From positions 467,090 to 529,881 of the forward strand of contig NZ_BDQX01000458.1 of the NCBI RefSeq assembly GCF_003112455.1: DNA of 62,792 nt, in the 5' to 3' direction. A program made the position numbers and the translations under genes. Of the stretch, positions 16,531-24,912 are shown piece by piece; within the stretch, counting starts at the first letter, position 1; every line of letters begins with the position of its first letter. The notes beneath the pieces were generated by a model, which ran no database searches, was not told where the DNA came from, and saw only the letters and a program-made list of their open reading frames with translations. The stretch is from Paenibacillus agaridevorans. Lineage in GTDB: Bacteria > Bacillota > Bacilli > Paenibacillales > Paenibacillaceae.

Positions 16531-16558
16531 GAGTAGCTTTCCTCGTACGAAGTGATAA

Positions 16559-16648
16559 GTGTAGGTGTAGGTGTAGGTGTAGGTGTAGGTGTAGGTGTAG
16601 GTGTAGCTGTAGCTGTAGCTGCGGGTGCGGGTGCGGGTACAGGTATGG
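16559..16648. repeat. Hexanucleotide microsatellite (GTGTAG)n
   Basis: Eight perfect GTGTAG units (16559-16606) are followed by seven drifting ones (CTGTAG, CTGTAG, CTGCGG, GTGCGG, GTGCGG, GTACAG, GTATGG). It ends 47 bases beyond the stop codon of the convergent triterpene cyclase gene. In every frame it gives only two-residue repeats such as Val-Gly, so it is not judged coding. Confidence 0.85.
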
Positions 16649-16695
16649 GAGGAGTGCCGGCCACACAGCGGCAGCGGCCAGCACCTCCAATAACT

Positions 16696-18561
16696 CTATT
16701 CGTCGAATTTGTTCACATACGCAGACAGCGCAAGCAACGGCCAACTGACATTGTTACTTGGATAATGGGCATACATGCTGCCTGGCAGCATCGCTCCCGT
16801 CGGGTAGACAGATGTCCAGTCTCCCGCTCGCAAAACTCGCAGCAACGCCTCCACTCCCCGCTCCATCTCCGAAGTCGGCTTGTCGTGGGCTGCTATCAGT
16901 CCGTTCAGCGCCCATGCCGTCTGCGACGGTGTGCTGGCGTTTAGAGGCACATACCGTTTCCGTTCGTCGCTGACACAGCTTTCTCCCCAGCCACCGTCGC
17001 TATTCTGTATGTCGAACAGCCAGCGAACGCCTTTCGTAACGGCCGGATGGTCCTTCGCCAGCCCTACGGCCAGCAGCCCTTGCAGCGCCATGCCCGTTCC
17101 GTGAACATAAGCTATTCCCCATCTGCCATACCAGCTTCCGTCACGCTCTTGGCGCGACAACACCCACTTCACGGAATCGTCCACCCAACTGTGGCCGATT
17201 GTCATATCCAGCTCCTCGCCTAGAAACTCCAGCACCCTGCAGCTGAGATCCACTGTAGAAGGATCCGATGCAATATCGGATTTGCCGTCGAAGGTAAAGA
17301 ACAAGTCCGTTATCGAGCTTCCCCTTCTTTCGAAAGCTGGCCATCCCCCATCGTCGTTACGCATGGCTAACACGAAGTTCAACCCCCTCTGCCAGCTGGC
17401 GCGTCCATCCGGCAGCCGGCTCAAGTAGGGTCGGATCGTTCTCAATGCAGCTACGCTGTCGTCCACATCGGGGTAGAAGGTGTTCACGTCCGAAAAGCCC
17501 CATCCTCCCGGCTCCGTATGCGGGCTTCTGCGAATCCAATCTCCGACACGAAATTGCTGCCTGCTGGCAAGGTACAATGCGGCGTTCTCCAGCGATGTAG
17601 AGGTTTCAGAAGTCGGAAGACCGGCTTCTCTTAGTGCGTAACTAATCATGGCGGTGTCCCATATCTCGGACGAAGCTGTCTGAATGCCGGCACGATTCCA
17701 GCATTGCAGAGAAAGGACGCCGTGCAGGAGTCGATCCATCAGAGGAGATGCGACAGGCTCTTGCATCGCCATAAGCGCAAATGCCATCAGAATGGTCGAA
17801 GTCGAGTATGTGAGCAGCGTCCCGTTCGGCTCCAGCCTCTCCAGCATAAATTGCCGAGCTTGCTCCAGCGCGTTCGGCGAACCGATGACAGGCAAGCTGT
17901 CAAACGGAATTGCCGATAAAAACACATTTAGCGCCGAGATCCATGTATGGTCGTTGGCAAAAGTTCGTTCTCCGTGAACAAACAGGTCTCCCATATCCGG
18001 CATCCATTCGTTGCGCGCCGAGAACTGCAGATTCGACATGACTAACGTCGGAATGAGATGGACGCGAGCATGCCCCGATAACGAAAAGAGATCGAGCCCT
18101 GCCTGCGAAAAAAACAACTCCAACGGCAGCCGCAACTGCTTCGGCCACTCTGCTTGCCCTGTCGCGGAGAAAATAACTTGCGTCAGCAAGCTTTTTGCCT
18201 GAGATAGTCCTCCCTTCGAGCGAATATATTGCTTAGCCCTTTCGATCGCACCATCCGTCTCCAAATAGAACCCTGCGCATAACAGCGCGTAACAGGCTTC
18301 CGCCGTCGCCTCCAAGCTGCCTTCCTCGTCGGGATACAGCTTCCACGCTCCATTTGGCTGCTGCAAAGAGGCTATCCGCGCGGCCAGCGGTCGGATAAAG
18401 GCGTCATCCCTTCGTCTGAGCGCTGTCAACAATACGATCCAATAACAATCCGTCGAGATCCCGGTGTCCAGGCATAAACGCCACGATCCATCCGATGACT
18501 GAGCAGACATTGCCCCCATCGCCAGCGCACGAATTCCGTCCTTTATTTCATTCATGTTCAT
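16696..18561 (-). CDS. sqhC: Squalene-hopene/sporulenol-type triterpene cyclase
   Basis: Class II terpene cyclase of 621 residues, membrane-associated. The catalytic acid motif DxDD is present as DVDD (residues 365-368, in FYPDVDDSVAAL). Several QW-type repeats appear (SSDGSWRLCLDTG, QPNGAWKLYPDE, NDDGGWPAFER, RDGSWYGRWGIAYVHGTG, NSDGGWGESC), typical of the double alpha-barrel. Length and overall pattern are closest to Bacillus SqhC, which cyclises tetraprenyl-beta-curcumene to sporulenol in spores and can also cyclise squalene; which substrate is used here is not certain. AAGGATGG precedes the ATG by seven bases. No prenyl-synthase gene adjoins it. Its 3' end faces the microsatellite region. 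Confidence 0.9.
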   Translation of the reverse strand: MNMNEIKDGIRALAMGAMSAQSSDGSWRLCLDTGISTDCYWIVLLTALRRRDDAFIRPLAARIASLQQPNGAWKLYPDEEGSLEATAEACYALLCAGFYLETDGAIERAKQYIRSKGGLSQAKSLLTQVIFSATGQAEWPKQLRLPLELFFSQAGLDLFSLSGHARVHLIPTLVMSNLQFSARNEWMPDMGDLFVHGERTFANDHTWISALNVFLSAIPFDSLPVIGSPNALEQARQFMLERLEPNGTLLTYSTSTILMAFALMAMQEPVASPLMDRLLHGVLSLQCWNRAGIQTASSEIWDTAMISYALREAGLPTSETSTSLENAALYLASRQQFRVGDWIRRSPHTEPGGWGFSDVNTFYPDVDDSVAALRTIRPYLSRLPDGRASWQRGLNFVLAMRNDDGGWPAFERRGSSITDLFFTFDGKSDIASDPSTVDLSCRVLEFLGEELDMTIGHSWVDDSVKWVLSRQERDGSWYGRWGIAYVHGTGMALQGLLAVGLAKDHPAVTKGVRWLFDIQNSDGGWGESCVSDERKRYVPLNASTPSQTAWALNGLIAAHDKPTSEMERGVEALLRVLRAGDWTSVYPTGAMLPGSMYAHYPSNNVSWPLLALSAYVNKFDE

Positions 18562-18644
18562 TGCATGCCCATCCTTTTCCCGTTTCTTTGCTACATATAT
18601 ATGCGTGTTCGGAGTAGGATAGGAATTGCATGAACAATAGAACT

Positions 18645-18666
18645 ATTGACCTATACACAGGTCAAT
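18645..18666. promoter_or_regulatory. Perfect 8-bp dyad operator candidate between cyclase and RDD genes
   Basis: ATTGACCT (18645-18652) and AGGTCAAT (18659-18666) are exact inverse copies separated by six bases. It lies in the divergent spacer between the triterpene cyclase and the RDD protein, where a repressor dimer could bind. The bound protein is unknown. Confidence 0.55.
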
Positions 18667-18760
18667 CGGCATGATATATTCAACTAGAAGGTTCTGGAAT
18701 TATATCCAGCATTCGTACCAGGCGAATCTCACCCTATCTCTGACTAAGGAGTACATCTCA

Positions 18761-19300
18761 ATGGAACAAGAACTAGTACAAGAACCAGCCCCCCTCGCGC
18801 CCCAACAACCGACAAAACCCTGGATTCGCTTCTGGGCGAGATACTTCGATTATTTAAGTCATGCGATTTTAATTTCCATTTTGTGGATATTAATTGATTT
18901 TGATAGCTTTCTCCAAATCAACGACAATCTTCTAGGTTTCATCCTATTGGTTGCCTTCGTTTTTCTGGATGCCCTGTACATGTACTTTTGGGGGACAACG
19001 CCAGGCAAAAAACTATTGAACATTAAAGTTCTGGATGCCGACGGAACAAGAATGCCCAAATCACTGGCCTTTAAGAGAGCCCGACTTGTCTGGTTGAGGG
19101 GAATGGGACTGGGCGTTGGCATACTGGAAATCATCGCGAACATTGTTGGTTATCGACGATTAAAAAAAGAAGGAATAACATCGTGGGATCAGGAGTTAGG
19201 GCTTCAAGTCATACATGGAAAAATCGGCATTTTCCGAATGCTACTAACCCCTTTTATCGTCGTTCTGCTGCTAGGCATTGCGGTTTACGGCATGATATAA
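18761..19300 (+). CDS. RDD family membrane protein
   Basis: Integral membrane protein of 179 residues. The family pattern is in the first helix (WIRFWARYFDYLSHAILISI, with the Arg and Asp residues) and second conserved stretch (FWGTTPGKKLLNIKVLDADG). There are about four hydrophobic segments. The N-terminal 25 residues are Pro/Gln-rich and cytoplasmic. The ATG at 18761 has AAGGAG nine bases upstream; the frame is open to 18671 without a ribosome site. RDD proteins have no single known role; some are sodium/proton antiporters. It diverges from the triterpene cyclase with the dyad in between. Confidence 0.85.
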   Translation: MEQELVQEPAPLAPQQPTKPWIRFWARYFDYLSHAILISILWILIDFDSFLQINDNLLGFILLVAFVFLDALYMYFWGTTPGKKLLNIKVLDADGTRMPKSLAFKRARLVWLRGMGLGVGILEIIANIVGYRRLKKEGITSWDQELGLQVIHGKIGIFRMLLTPFIVVLLLGIAVYGMI

Positions 19301-19328
19301 GAAATAACAGTATATCAGTAGGAAGAAC

Positions 19329-19493
19329 TAGGGCGTGTCTGAATACTCCGAGGGGAGCAGATTTTGCCGAATTTTCGTTCCATGCAAGGAACTTTTGTGA
19401 AGGTGTACCGGGGGTACATCAAGCAAAAGTGACGAAGCAGGGGGCGGAAAGACGGTGAAAGATGCCCCTGAGCGGGTTTTCAGACACGACCTA
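19329..19493. repeat. 165-bp element with terminal inverted repeats (MITE-like)
   Basis: The left end TAGGGCGTGTCTGAATAC and the inverted right end TAGGTCGTGTCTGAAAAC agree at 16 of 18 bases. AAC flanks the element on both sides, a possible 3-bp target duplication. The interior has no open reading frame of note and contains short palindromes (GTGTACCGGGGGTACA). The form is that of a miniature non-autonomous mobile element. From memory, sequences of this kind recur between Paenibacillus genes, but this was not checked. Confidence 0.65.
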
Positions 19494-19593
19494 AACTTTC
19501 TATAACAAAAGCCATAGTTTCTAAGGGTTCATGCGGCTTTCTTTTCGGATAAACTGGAAGGAGCATTCACTCAACGCTCAAGGAGGAACTATG

Positions 19594-20568
19594 ATGGCTA
19601 AACGCAACGAACCCTTGGTGACTCATATCTATACAGCGGACCCTTCCGCGCATGTCTTTGAAGGCAAACTGTATATCTACCCTTCGCACGACCTCGATCA
19701 TGAGAAAACCTCCAACGACAACGGCGATCAATACGATATGGAAGACTACCATGTTCTCTCCATGGAAGATCCGGATGCACCTTGCGTCGATCATGGGGAA
19801 GCGCTCCATCTGCGCGATATTCCATGGGCCAAGCAGCAGCTATGGGCGCCGGACGCCGCCTTCAAAAACGATACGTATTATTTGTTTTTCCCGGCGCGTG
19901 ACGGGCAGGGCATCTTCCGTATCGGCGTTGCTACCGGCAAGTCGCCGACTGGTCCGTTCAAGCCCGAAGCGGACTACATCCCGGGCAGCTTCAGCATCGA
20001 TCCCGCCGTTCTTGTGGACGAAGACGATAAAGCTTATATGTATTTCGGCGGATTGTGGGGAGGACAGTTGGAAAAGTGGCAGACCGGCGAGTTCCTGCCA
20101 GACGCCGAAGGCCCCGATCCGACGGAACCGGCACTGGGTCCACGCGTGGCAAGGCTGTCAGACGATATGCTGGGTTTCGCCAGTGCTCCCAAGGAAATTG
20201 CCATCGTGGACGAGAACGGACGGCCTATTCTTGCGGGAGACGAGGAGCGGCGCTACTTCGAAGGGCCATGGGTGCACAAGTACAATGGACTTTATTACTT
20301 ATCCTATTCGACGGGCTCTACCCATTACATTGTCTACGCGACCAGCACGAATCCCGAAGGCCCCTACCATTATAGAGGCCGGATACTGACGCCGGTTATC
20401 GGCTGGACGACCCATCATTCCATCGTGCAGTTCAAGGAACGTTGGTATCTGTTCTACCACGACAGCTCGCTCTCAGGCGGCGCGGATAACAAACGAAGCG
20501 TCAAATTTACCGAGCTCCATTACAACGAAGACGGCACGATTCGAACGATCGACCCTTACGAGGTTTAA
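19594..20568 (+). CDS. Glycoside hydrolase family 43 enzyme
   Basis: Cytoplasmic glycosidase of 324 residues with the five-bladed beta-propeller of GH43, a family of beta-xylosidases and alpha-L-arabinofuranosidases. The three catalytic acids are recognisable: the Asp in IYTADPSAHVFEGK (base), the Asp in SIDPAVLVDEDD (pKa modulator) and the Glu in YFEGPWVHKYNGLYYLSYS (acid). There is no signal peptide. AGGAGG lies seven bases before the ATG at 19594; an ATG at 19591 is an alternative. It stands alone with no transporter beside it. It converges with an AraC regulator gene that may or may not control it. Confidence 0.9.
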   Translation: MAKRNEPLVTHIYTADPSAHVFEGKLYIYPSHDLDHEKTSNDNGDQYDMEDYHVLSMEDPDAPCVDHGEALHLRDIPWAKQQLWAPDAAFKNDTYYLFFPARDGQGIFRIGVATGKSPTGPFKPEADYIPGSFSIDPAVLVDEDDKAYMYFGGLWGGQLEKWQTGEFLPDAEGPDPTEPALGPRVARLSDDMLGFASAPKEIAIVDENGRPILAGDEERRYFEGPWVHKYNGLYYLSYSTGSTHYIVYATSTNPEGPYHYRGRILTPVIGWTTHHSIVQFKERWYLFYHDSSLSGGADNKRSVKFTELHYNEDGTIRTIDPYEV

Positions 20569-20597
20569 CTATTACGGTGACGTCTGGCTCTGCCGAA

Positions 20598-20642
20598 GGG
20601 GCTATCCCAAAAGCCAATTTGCGACTTTTTTGGGACAGCCCC
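20598..20642. terminator. Inverted-repeat hairpin between convergent genes
   Basis: GGGGCTATCCCAAAA (20598-20612) pairs with TTTTTTGGGACAGCCCC (20626-20642), one mismatch. The A/T tract is inside the stem, so it can act as a terminator in both directions. Its sequence also resembles the ends of some dispersed repeats. Confidence 0.7.
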
Positions 20643-20700
20643 AATCGACAGATCATCATGGCTTGGGTAACGATACGACCATTCATTCAAGCAACCAGCA

Positions 20701-21741
20701 CTACCCGCTTTGCTCCGCTCCCTCCCGCCATGCCTGTTCCCGGTATTGCCCCGGCGTCTGCCCCGTCCATCGTTTAAAGGCGCTTTGGAACGCGCTTGGC
20801 TCCGAGAAGTGCAAGGCATAAGCGATATCGCCGACCGAAACACCTCGCTTCTCCAGATAACCTTTGGCCAGCTCTTTGCGAACCCCGATGGACAAATCAT
20901 TGTACGACGTCCCCTCCAGTTGGAGCTTATGCTGGAGCGTTCGCACGCTAACGCCAAGCGCCTCCGCCGTCTGCACGACGGTTGGAAACTCGGCGGGCAG
21001 ACATGCCTTCATCCAAGCTGTCACCCGTTCCCCCATCCCGTGACTCTCCGTCTGTGCTAGCTGCTCAAGCGTCTGCCGTGCCATATTGTCGAACAGCTCC
21101 AACAGCTTGGAGTCGGAATACATCACTGGATAGCCGAGTACCTCAGCAGAAAAACGAAGATATGTCTCATGTTGTTCGAACATCGGCGATACACCAAACA
21201 CACTCAGGTAGGGATCGACGTCAGCCGGTGGGGCATGCTGGAACGATACCTCTTGAAGGGCTATGGAACGATTGCTTAATTTGCCCATCATTTTAAATAT
21301 GGAGCAAGTCATATCCTCCACGCAATGGCGGGACATCTTGTCTTTATCGGGATGCTGAAGCCGTATGACGATTCTGACCTCGTCACCATACGGCTCCACG
21401 TCCATTAGAAAGCCGCTGCACAATATATCGTTATACCGCCTATACGCGGCGAGCGCTTCGCCGACCGTGCGGGAGTGCATCATTACGTAACCGAGAATGC
21501 CCATATCCGCAAAATCCGTAATCTCGCCCTGGCGCAAGCCAAAATGATCGTCATCCGTATAAATAGCGGCGGCAATCATAAGCCGTTCCAGCTCGGCTGC
21601 AGGAATACGCGCCTCCGGATCCCGCAGCAATTCGTCGTCAAGCGATACCGATGCGCAGAATTGCTCGCGATCGTATCCTTTGTGCACAATGGTCTTTAAA
21701 ATGGGAAATACCATCGTGATCGCTACCTTTTCGCTGCTCAA
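20701..21741 (-). CDS. AraC-family regulator with arabinose-binding-like N-terminal domain
   Basis: Regulator of about 346 residues of the group represented by OruR/ArgR-type AraC proteins. The N-terminal part (RIPAAELERLMIAAAIYTDD, then DFADMGILGYVMMHSRTVGE) is the PF12625-like ligand domain. The C-terminal part has the two helix-turn-helices (TAEALGVSVRTLQHKL and IAYALHFSEPSAFQSAFKRW). The frame is open to 21816, but the TTG at 21741 has GGAGGGGAGAGG upstream and is preferred; an ATG at 21714 is also possible. It diverges from the NAD(P)H oxidoreductase gene, the most likely target. Confidence 0.87.
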   Translation of the reverse strand: MSSEKVAITMVFPILKTIVHKGYDREQFCASVSLDDELLRDPEARIPAAELERLMIAAAIYTDDDHFGLRQGEITDFADMGILGYVMMHSRTVGEALAAYRRYNDILCSGFLMDVEPYGDEVRIVIRLQHPDKDKMSRHCVEDMTCSIFKMMGKLSNRSIALQEVSFQHAPPADVDPYLSVFGVSPMFEQHETYLRFSAEVLGYPVMYSDSKLLELFDNMARQTLEQLAQTESHGMGERVTAWMKACLPAEFPTVVQTAEALGVSVRTLQHKLQLEGTSYNDLSIGVRKELAKGYLEKRGVSVGDIAYALHFSEPSAFQSAFKRWTGQTPGQYREQAWREGAEQSG

Positions 21742-21872
21742 GCGCCTCTCCCCTCCTTTCTCTTGCGTAAATTCACAATCCGGGTTGCGCCATCCATCAT
21801 CCACATGCTCTTCCAAATGGCGTATGCTGAATCTGGCATTACGAATCCCATGATCGATGGAGGTAACTTCCC

Positions 21873-22466
21873 ATGACCCTAACGAACAAATCCAACATTC
21901 TTATTATTAACGGCCATCCCGATTCTGCCAGCTTTAATGCCGCGCTAGCCGACGCTTACGCAACCGGCGCCCTTGGCAGCGGCGCGCAGGTACGCAGGCT
22001 AAATCTTGCCGAGCTTGCTTTCAACCCTATTTTGTCCTTCGGCTACCGTAAGCGCACCGAGCTCGAGCCAGACTTAATTCGCGCTCAGGAGCTGATCCGG
22101 TGGGCTCATCACCTGGTATTCGTCTACCCAACCTGGTGGGGAGCCATGCCAGCCTTGCTGAAGGGCTTCATCGATCGTGTTTTCCTGCCCGGCTTCGCCT
22201 TCAAATACCGCGAGAACTCCGCTCTCTGGGATAAGCTGCTTGTCGGCCGCACCGCGCATTTGCTCGTTACGATGGATACGCCATCCTGGTACAATCGGCT
22301 CGTATATCGCAATGCGGGACATATTGTGATGAAAAAAAACATATTGAAGTTTTGCGGGATCAATCCTGTCCGCATTACAGAACTTACGCCGATCAAACCA
22401 TCCACTCCCGAGCAGCGCGCCAAGTGGCTTAAGAAGGCAAAAACTCTCGGCGAAAAAATGTCTTAA
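21873..22466 (+). CDS. NAD(P)H-dependent flavin oxidoreductase (quinone reductase type)
   Basis: Flavodoxin-fold reductase of 197 residues. The FMN/FAD phosphate loop is near the start (ILIINGHPDSASFN), followed by LVFVYPTWWGAMPALLKGFI, the family's most conserved stretch. Such enzymes (MdaB/KefF/NQO-like) reduce quinones and electrophiles in two-electron steps. GGAGG lies nine bases before the ATG. It diverges from an AraC-type regulator and is followed by a small hairpin. An inducible electrophile or quinone response is an inference from this layout. Confidence 0.88.
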   Translation: MTLTNKSNILIINGHPDSASFNAALADAYATGALGSGAQVRRLNLAELAFNPILSFGYRKRTELEPDLIRAQELIRWAHHLVFVYPTWWGAMPALLKGFIDRVFLPGFAFKYRENSALWDKLLVGRTAHLLVTMDTPSWYNRLVYRNAGHIVMKKNILKFCGINPVRITELTPIKPSTPEQRAKWLKKAKTLGEKMS

Positions 22467-22507
22467 GCAGGTTTTGAACCGCTTCCTAACCACAATTAAT
22501 TGGCCAC

Positions 22508-22525
22508 GGCGAGCGATAGCTCGCC
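22508..22525. terminator. Small GC-rich hairpin between convergent genes
   Basis: GGCGAGC-GATA-GCTCGCC is a perfect 7-bp stem. It lacks a clear T run, so termination is likely but not certain. Confidence 0.5.
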
Positions 22526-22573
22526 TTGTAGATGAAAAGGTGTTCGGGAAACAGCCGACAGCTAAACAGACCG

Positions 22574-23473
22574 TTACTGATTTCCGTTGTTTAACGGAGG
22601 CACATGGCCAAGCTTGTCGGGGTTGCAAATGCAATAAATATGATCGATAACCCCGTCCCGGAAGCCGAAAGAATAGATGTATCGGTTCCCGTCGTCGAAA
22701 TCGAAACGGAGTCCCGGCGTGCCGTTCATCCAAACATAATCGAATTGGTACGTAGCGTCATACATGACAAGCAGATTTTGCAGCAAGGACAGAACGGCCT
22801 TTGCGCCGCGCACAGGCACTTGAGCCGCCCGCACCTTGCCGCCGCCATCTGACAGAAAGACGATGTTGTCGCTGACCAGTTCCAGAATTCGCGACTGATC
22901 GCCCTTAAAAACGGACTGCACGAACGACTTGACAAGAGATTCCGCAACTTCTGCAGTTGGATGCTCACCCTTGCTGTCGCGAATGCTCTTATGCGCCCGA
23001 TGATAAATTTGCCGACAATTCGCTGCATGCTTGCCGACGATCTCCGAAATGTCCTCATAAGAATATTGATACAGCTCCCGGAGCAAAAATATGGCTCGCT
23101 CTACCGCGTTCAGCTGCTGCAGCAGCATGAGATACGCCGTGGACATCGATTCGCTACGCTCGTAAGCCAGCGCGGGATCTTCGCCGCCTGTTGCACCGCC
23201 GTTGAAGTCTCCGAGCAGCGGCTCCGGCAGCCATGGCCCGACATAGAGCTCCCGCTTCTTCGCCGAGGACCGAAACAAATCCAGGCAGCGATTCGTCGCG
23301 ATTCGATATAGATAAGCCCGTACGTTCCGAACCGGCTCGACGCTTAAAGATTGTCCGTACGCAATAAAGGTTTCCTGTACGATATCCTCCGCATCCATAA
23401 CGCTCCCCAACATGCGGTACGACAACGCGAACAGCTCCGCTCGATGTTCCTTATATAACGACTCGATGTCCAT
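22574..23473 (-). CDS. ECF41-group RNA polymerase sigma factor (SigJ-like)
   Basis: Extracytoplasmic-function sigma factor of 299 residues with a SnoaL-like C-terminal extension. Region 2 covers about residues 5-70 (LYKEHRAELFALSYRMLGSV, then DAEDIVQETF). Region 4 covers about 110-165 (LNAVERAIFLLRELYQYSYE). The extension carries both hallmarks of the ECF41 group: DGGGKV (209-214) and NPDKL (284-288). In ECF41 proteins this extension replaces a separate anti-sigma factor and controls activity. Its start overlaps the end of the FAD oxidoreductase gene by 23 bases, so the two are co-transcribed and probably translationally coupled. The promoter ahead of the pair matches the ECF41 recognition sequence, so self-activation is likely. 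The inducing signal is unknown. Confidence 0.92.
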   Translation of the reverse strand: MDIESLYKEHRAELFALSYRMLGSVMDAEDIVQETFIAYGQSLSVEPVRNVRAYLYRIATNRCLDLFRSSAKKRELYVGPWLPEPLLGDFNGGATGGEDPALAYERSESMSTAYLMLLQQLNAVERAIFLLRELYQYSYEDISEIVGKHAANCRQIYHRAHKSIRDSKGEHPTAEVAESLVKSFVQSVFKGDQSRILELVSDNIVFLSDGGGKVRAAQVPVRGAKAVLSLLQNLLVMYDATYQFDYVWMNGTPGLRFDFDDGNRYIYSFGFRDGVIDHIYCICNPDKLGHVPPLNNGNQ

Positions 23474-24752
23474 TTCTTGAGTTGCCCTCCCCGATGCCGC
23501 TCCCCAGCATATGCCGGACGGCCCTTTTCGCGCTGGCCGTGGCGGCGTCTACCAATAATTCGCCATGGGACGCCCATTCGCCTGCCACATATAATCCGCT
23601 GATCTCCGGTACGTTCGGACCCGGATGCACTCGACCGCGAACATGGAGGAAATCATGGCACACTGTTATTTTCGGCAAATATTGTTTCGCGACCAGCTCC
23701 CCTCGCCATCCCGGCTGCACGAGATCAAGCGTCTCCTCCAGCTCCTTCAGATCCTTCTCCGGATTCGAACCCGCCCCTTGATACTTAATGAGACATACGA
23801 CTTGGGCGCCATCATCGCTTAGTCTGGCCGCACGGGACTGATTCGTCAGGAAAATCGGCCTATCAATGCCATAGACGAATTGCTGGTTAGGCATCGGGAG
23901 CTTCCTCAGCGCAACATCCAGGCAAGCGGACGTGATTTCGATGGATTGTTCCTTCCATACGCGCAGTGCGGTAGCGTCGGCTTGAGGAACAAGCTTATAT
24001 GCAACGGCTGGCGACGACGCGACAATGACATGTTCTGCGCTAATGGATGAGCCATCGTCCAGCACGACGCCAGTAACGGCACCTAGCTCATGCAAAACGC
24101 TTGCCGCGTTTGTACCGGTCAAGAACGAGGCTCCCTCTCGGGAAGCTTTCTCCTGCAGCTCCCGAACAAGCGCCCCCCAGCCTTCATCCAGATAAATAAC
24201 GCCTTGCATGGCGCTGGCAAGCCCTCGCAGCACCGGACCCGCCGCTTGCAGATCGGGCGCCATCCCATAACTCGCCGTACGCAGAAGCGAATAGAACACA
24301 TGCCGCACCATAGGATCTTTGATATTTCCTTCAATCCAATCTCTTAAGCTGATTCCATCGTAATTCCGGGTATCCATCTTCGGAAATTTCATCAGCCAAC
24401 TCGCGAACTCCAGCTTGCCCCTCCAAGACAACAGCGGCGACGCCAGCAGCGAAGAAACGCTGGTAGGCAGCACGCTGAGCTTCCCGTTCCAAATGCCGAA
24501 AGCGTCAATGGACGGCTCCCCTCCCTGCAACGAACATCCGAACTCCCGGAACGTCTCGTAGGCATCGCCTTTGTATAAAGCATGGCCTCCCAGGTTGAAA
24601 TAAGCTCCTTCCTTCCGATTCGTCATCGCCCTGCCGCCAAGCCGGTTCTGCTTCTCGATGACAACAACTCGTTTGCCAGCCTTGCTGGCCAGAACCGCGG
24701 CCGTTAATCCCGCAATACCTCCGCCCACGATCGCCACGTCATACCTTTCCAT
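23451..24752 (-). CDS. FAD-dependent oxidoreductase (amine oxidase/phytoene desaturase-like)
   Basis: Flavoprotein of about 433 residues. The N-terminal dinucleotide-binding motif is VAIVGGGIAGLTAAVLASKA, followed by the second conserved patch EKQNRLGGRAMTN, as in protoporphyrinogen oxidase, phytoene desaturase and flavin amine oxidases. The C-terminal FAD motif is ISGLYVAGEWASHGELLVDA. The ATG at 24752 has AAAGG eight bases upstream; two upstream start codons are less likely. ECF41 sigma genes typically sit beside an oxidoreductase, carboxymuconolactone decarboxylase or epimerase gene that they control; this gene fits the oxidoreductase type. It leads the operon. The substrate is not evident. 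Confidence 0.88.
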   Translation of the reverse strand: MERYDVAIVGGGIAGLTAAVLASKAGKRVVVIEKQNRLGGRAMTNRKEGAYFNLGGHALYKGDAYETFREFGCSLQGGEPSIDAFGIWNGKLSVLPTSVSSLLASPLLSWRGKLEFASWLMKFPKMDTRNYDGISLRDWIEGNIKDPMVRHVFYSLLRTASYGMAPDLQAAGPVLRGLASAMQGVIYLDEGWGALVRELQEKASREGASFLTGTNAASVLHELGAVTGVVLDDGSSISAEHVIVASSPAVAYKLVPQADATALRVWKEQSIEITSACLDVALRKLPMPNQQFVYGIDRPIFLTNQSRAARLSDDGAQVVCLIKYQGAGSNPEKDLKELEETLDLVQPGWRGELVAKQYLPKITVCHDFLHVRGRVHPGPNVPEISGLYVAGEWASHGELLVDAATASAKRAVRHMLGSGIGEGNSRNGHRVVI

Positions 24753-24783
24753 CCCCATCACCCTTTCGCGTATTTGCCAATAT

Positions 24784-24810
24784 GACGGGGAGGTCGATTG
24801 ATTTGTGACA
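24784..24810 (-). promoter_or_regulatory. ECF41-type promoter of the FAD oxidoreductase/sigma operon
   Basis: On the minus strand TGTCACA (24810-24804) and CGTC (24787-24784) are separated by 16 bases, matching the published ECF41 target motif TGTCACA-N16/17-CGTC. It lies 31 bases upstream of the operon's first start codon, as expected for autoregulation by the sigma factor encoded second in the operon. Confidence 0.82.
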
Positions 24811-24912
24811 TCTCTATCCGAAAAAAATAAACCAGCATGTTCGTATTTCCATATCCTTCCCCAGTCCTGCTGTGCTATAGTGAACCTAATTATGCCAAAT
24901 GGGAGGAGAATA

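Noticed and set aside
16552..16944. Frame coding a Val-Gly repeat protein
   Set aside because: Produced by the GTGTAG microsatellite and then reads antisense into the triterpene cyclase gene.
20598..20642. End of an insertion sequence
   Set aside because: Only one hairpin is present, with no transposase fragment or partner end; a terminator between convergent genes is simpler.
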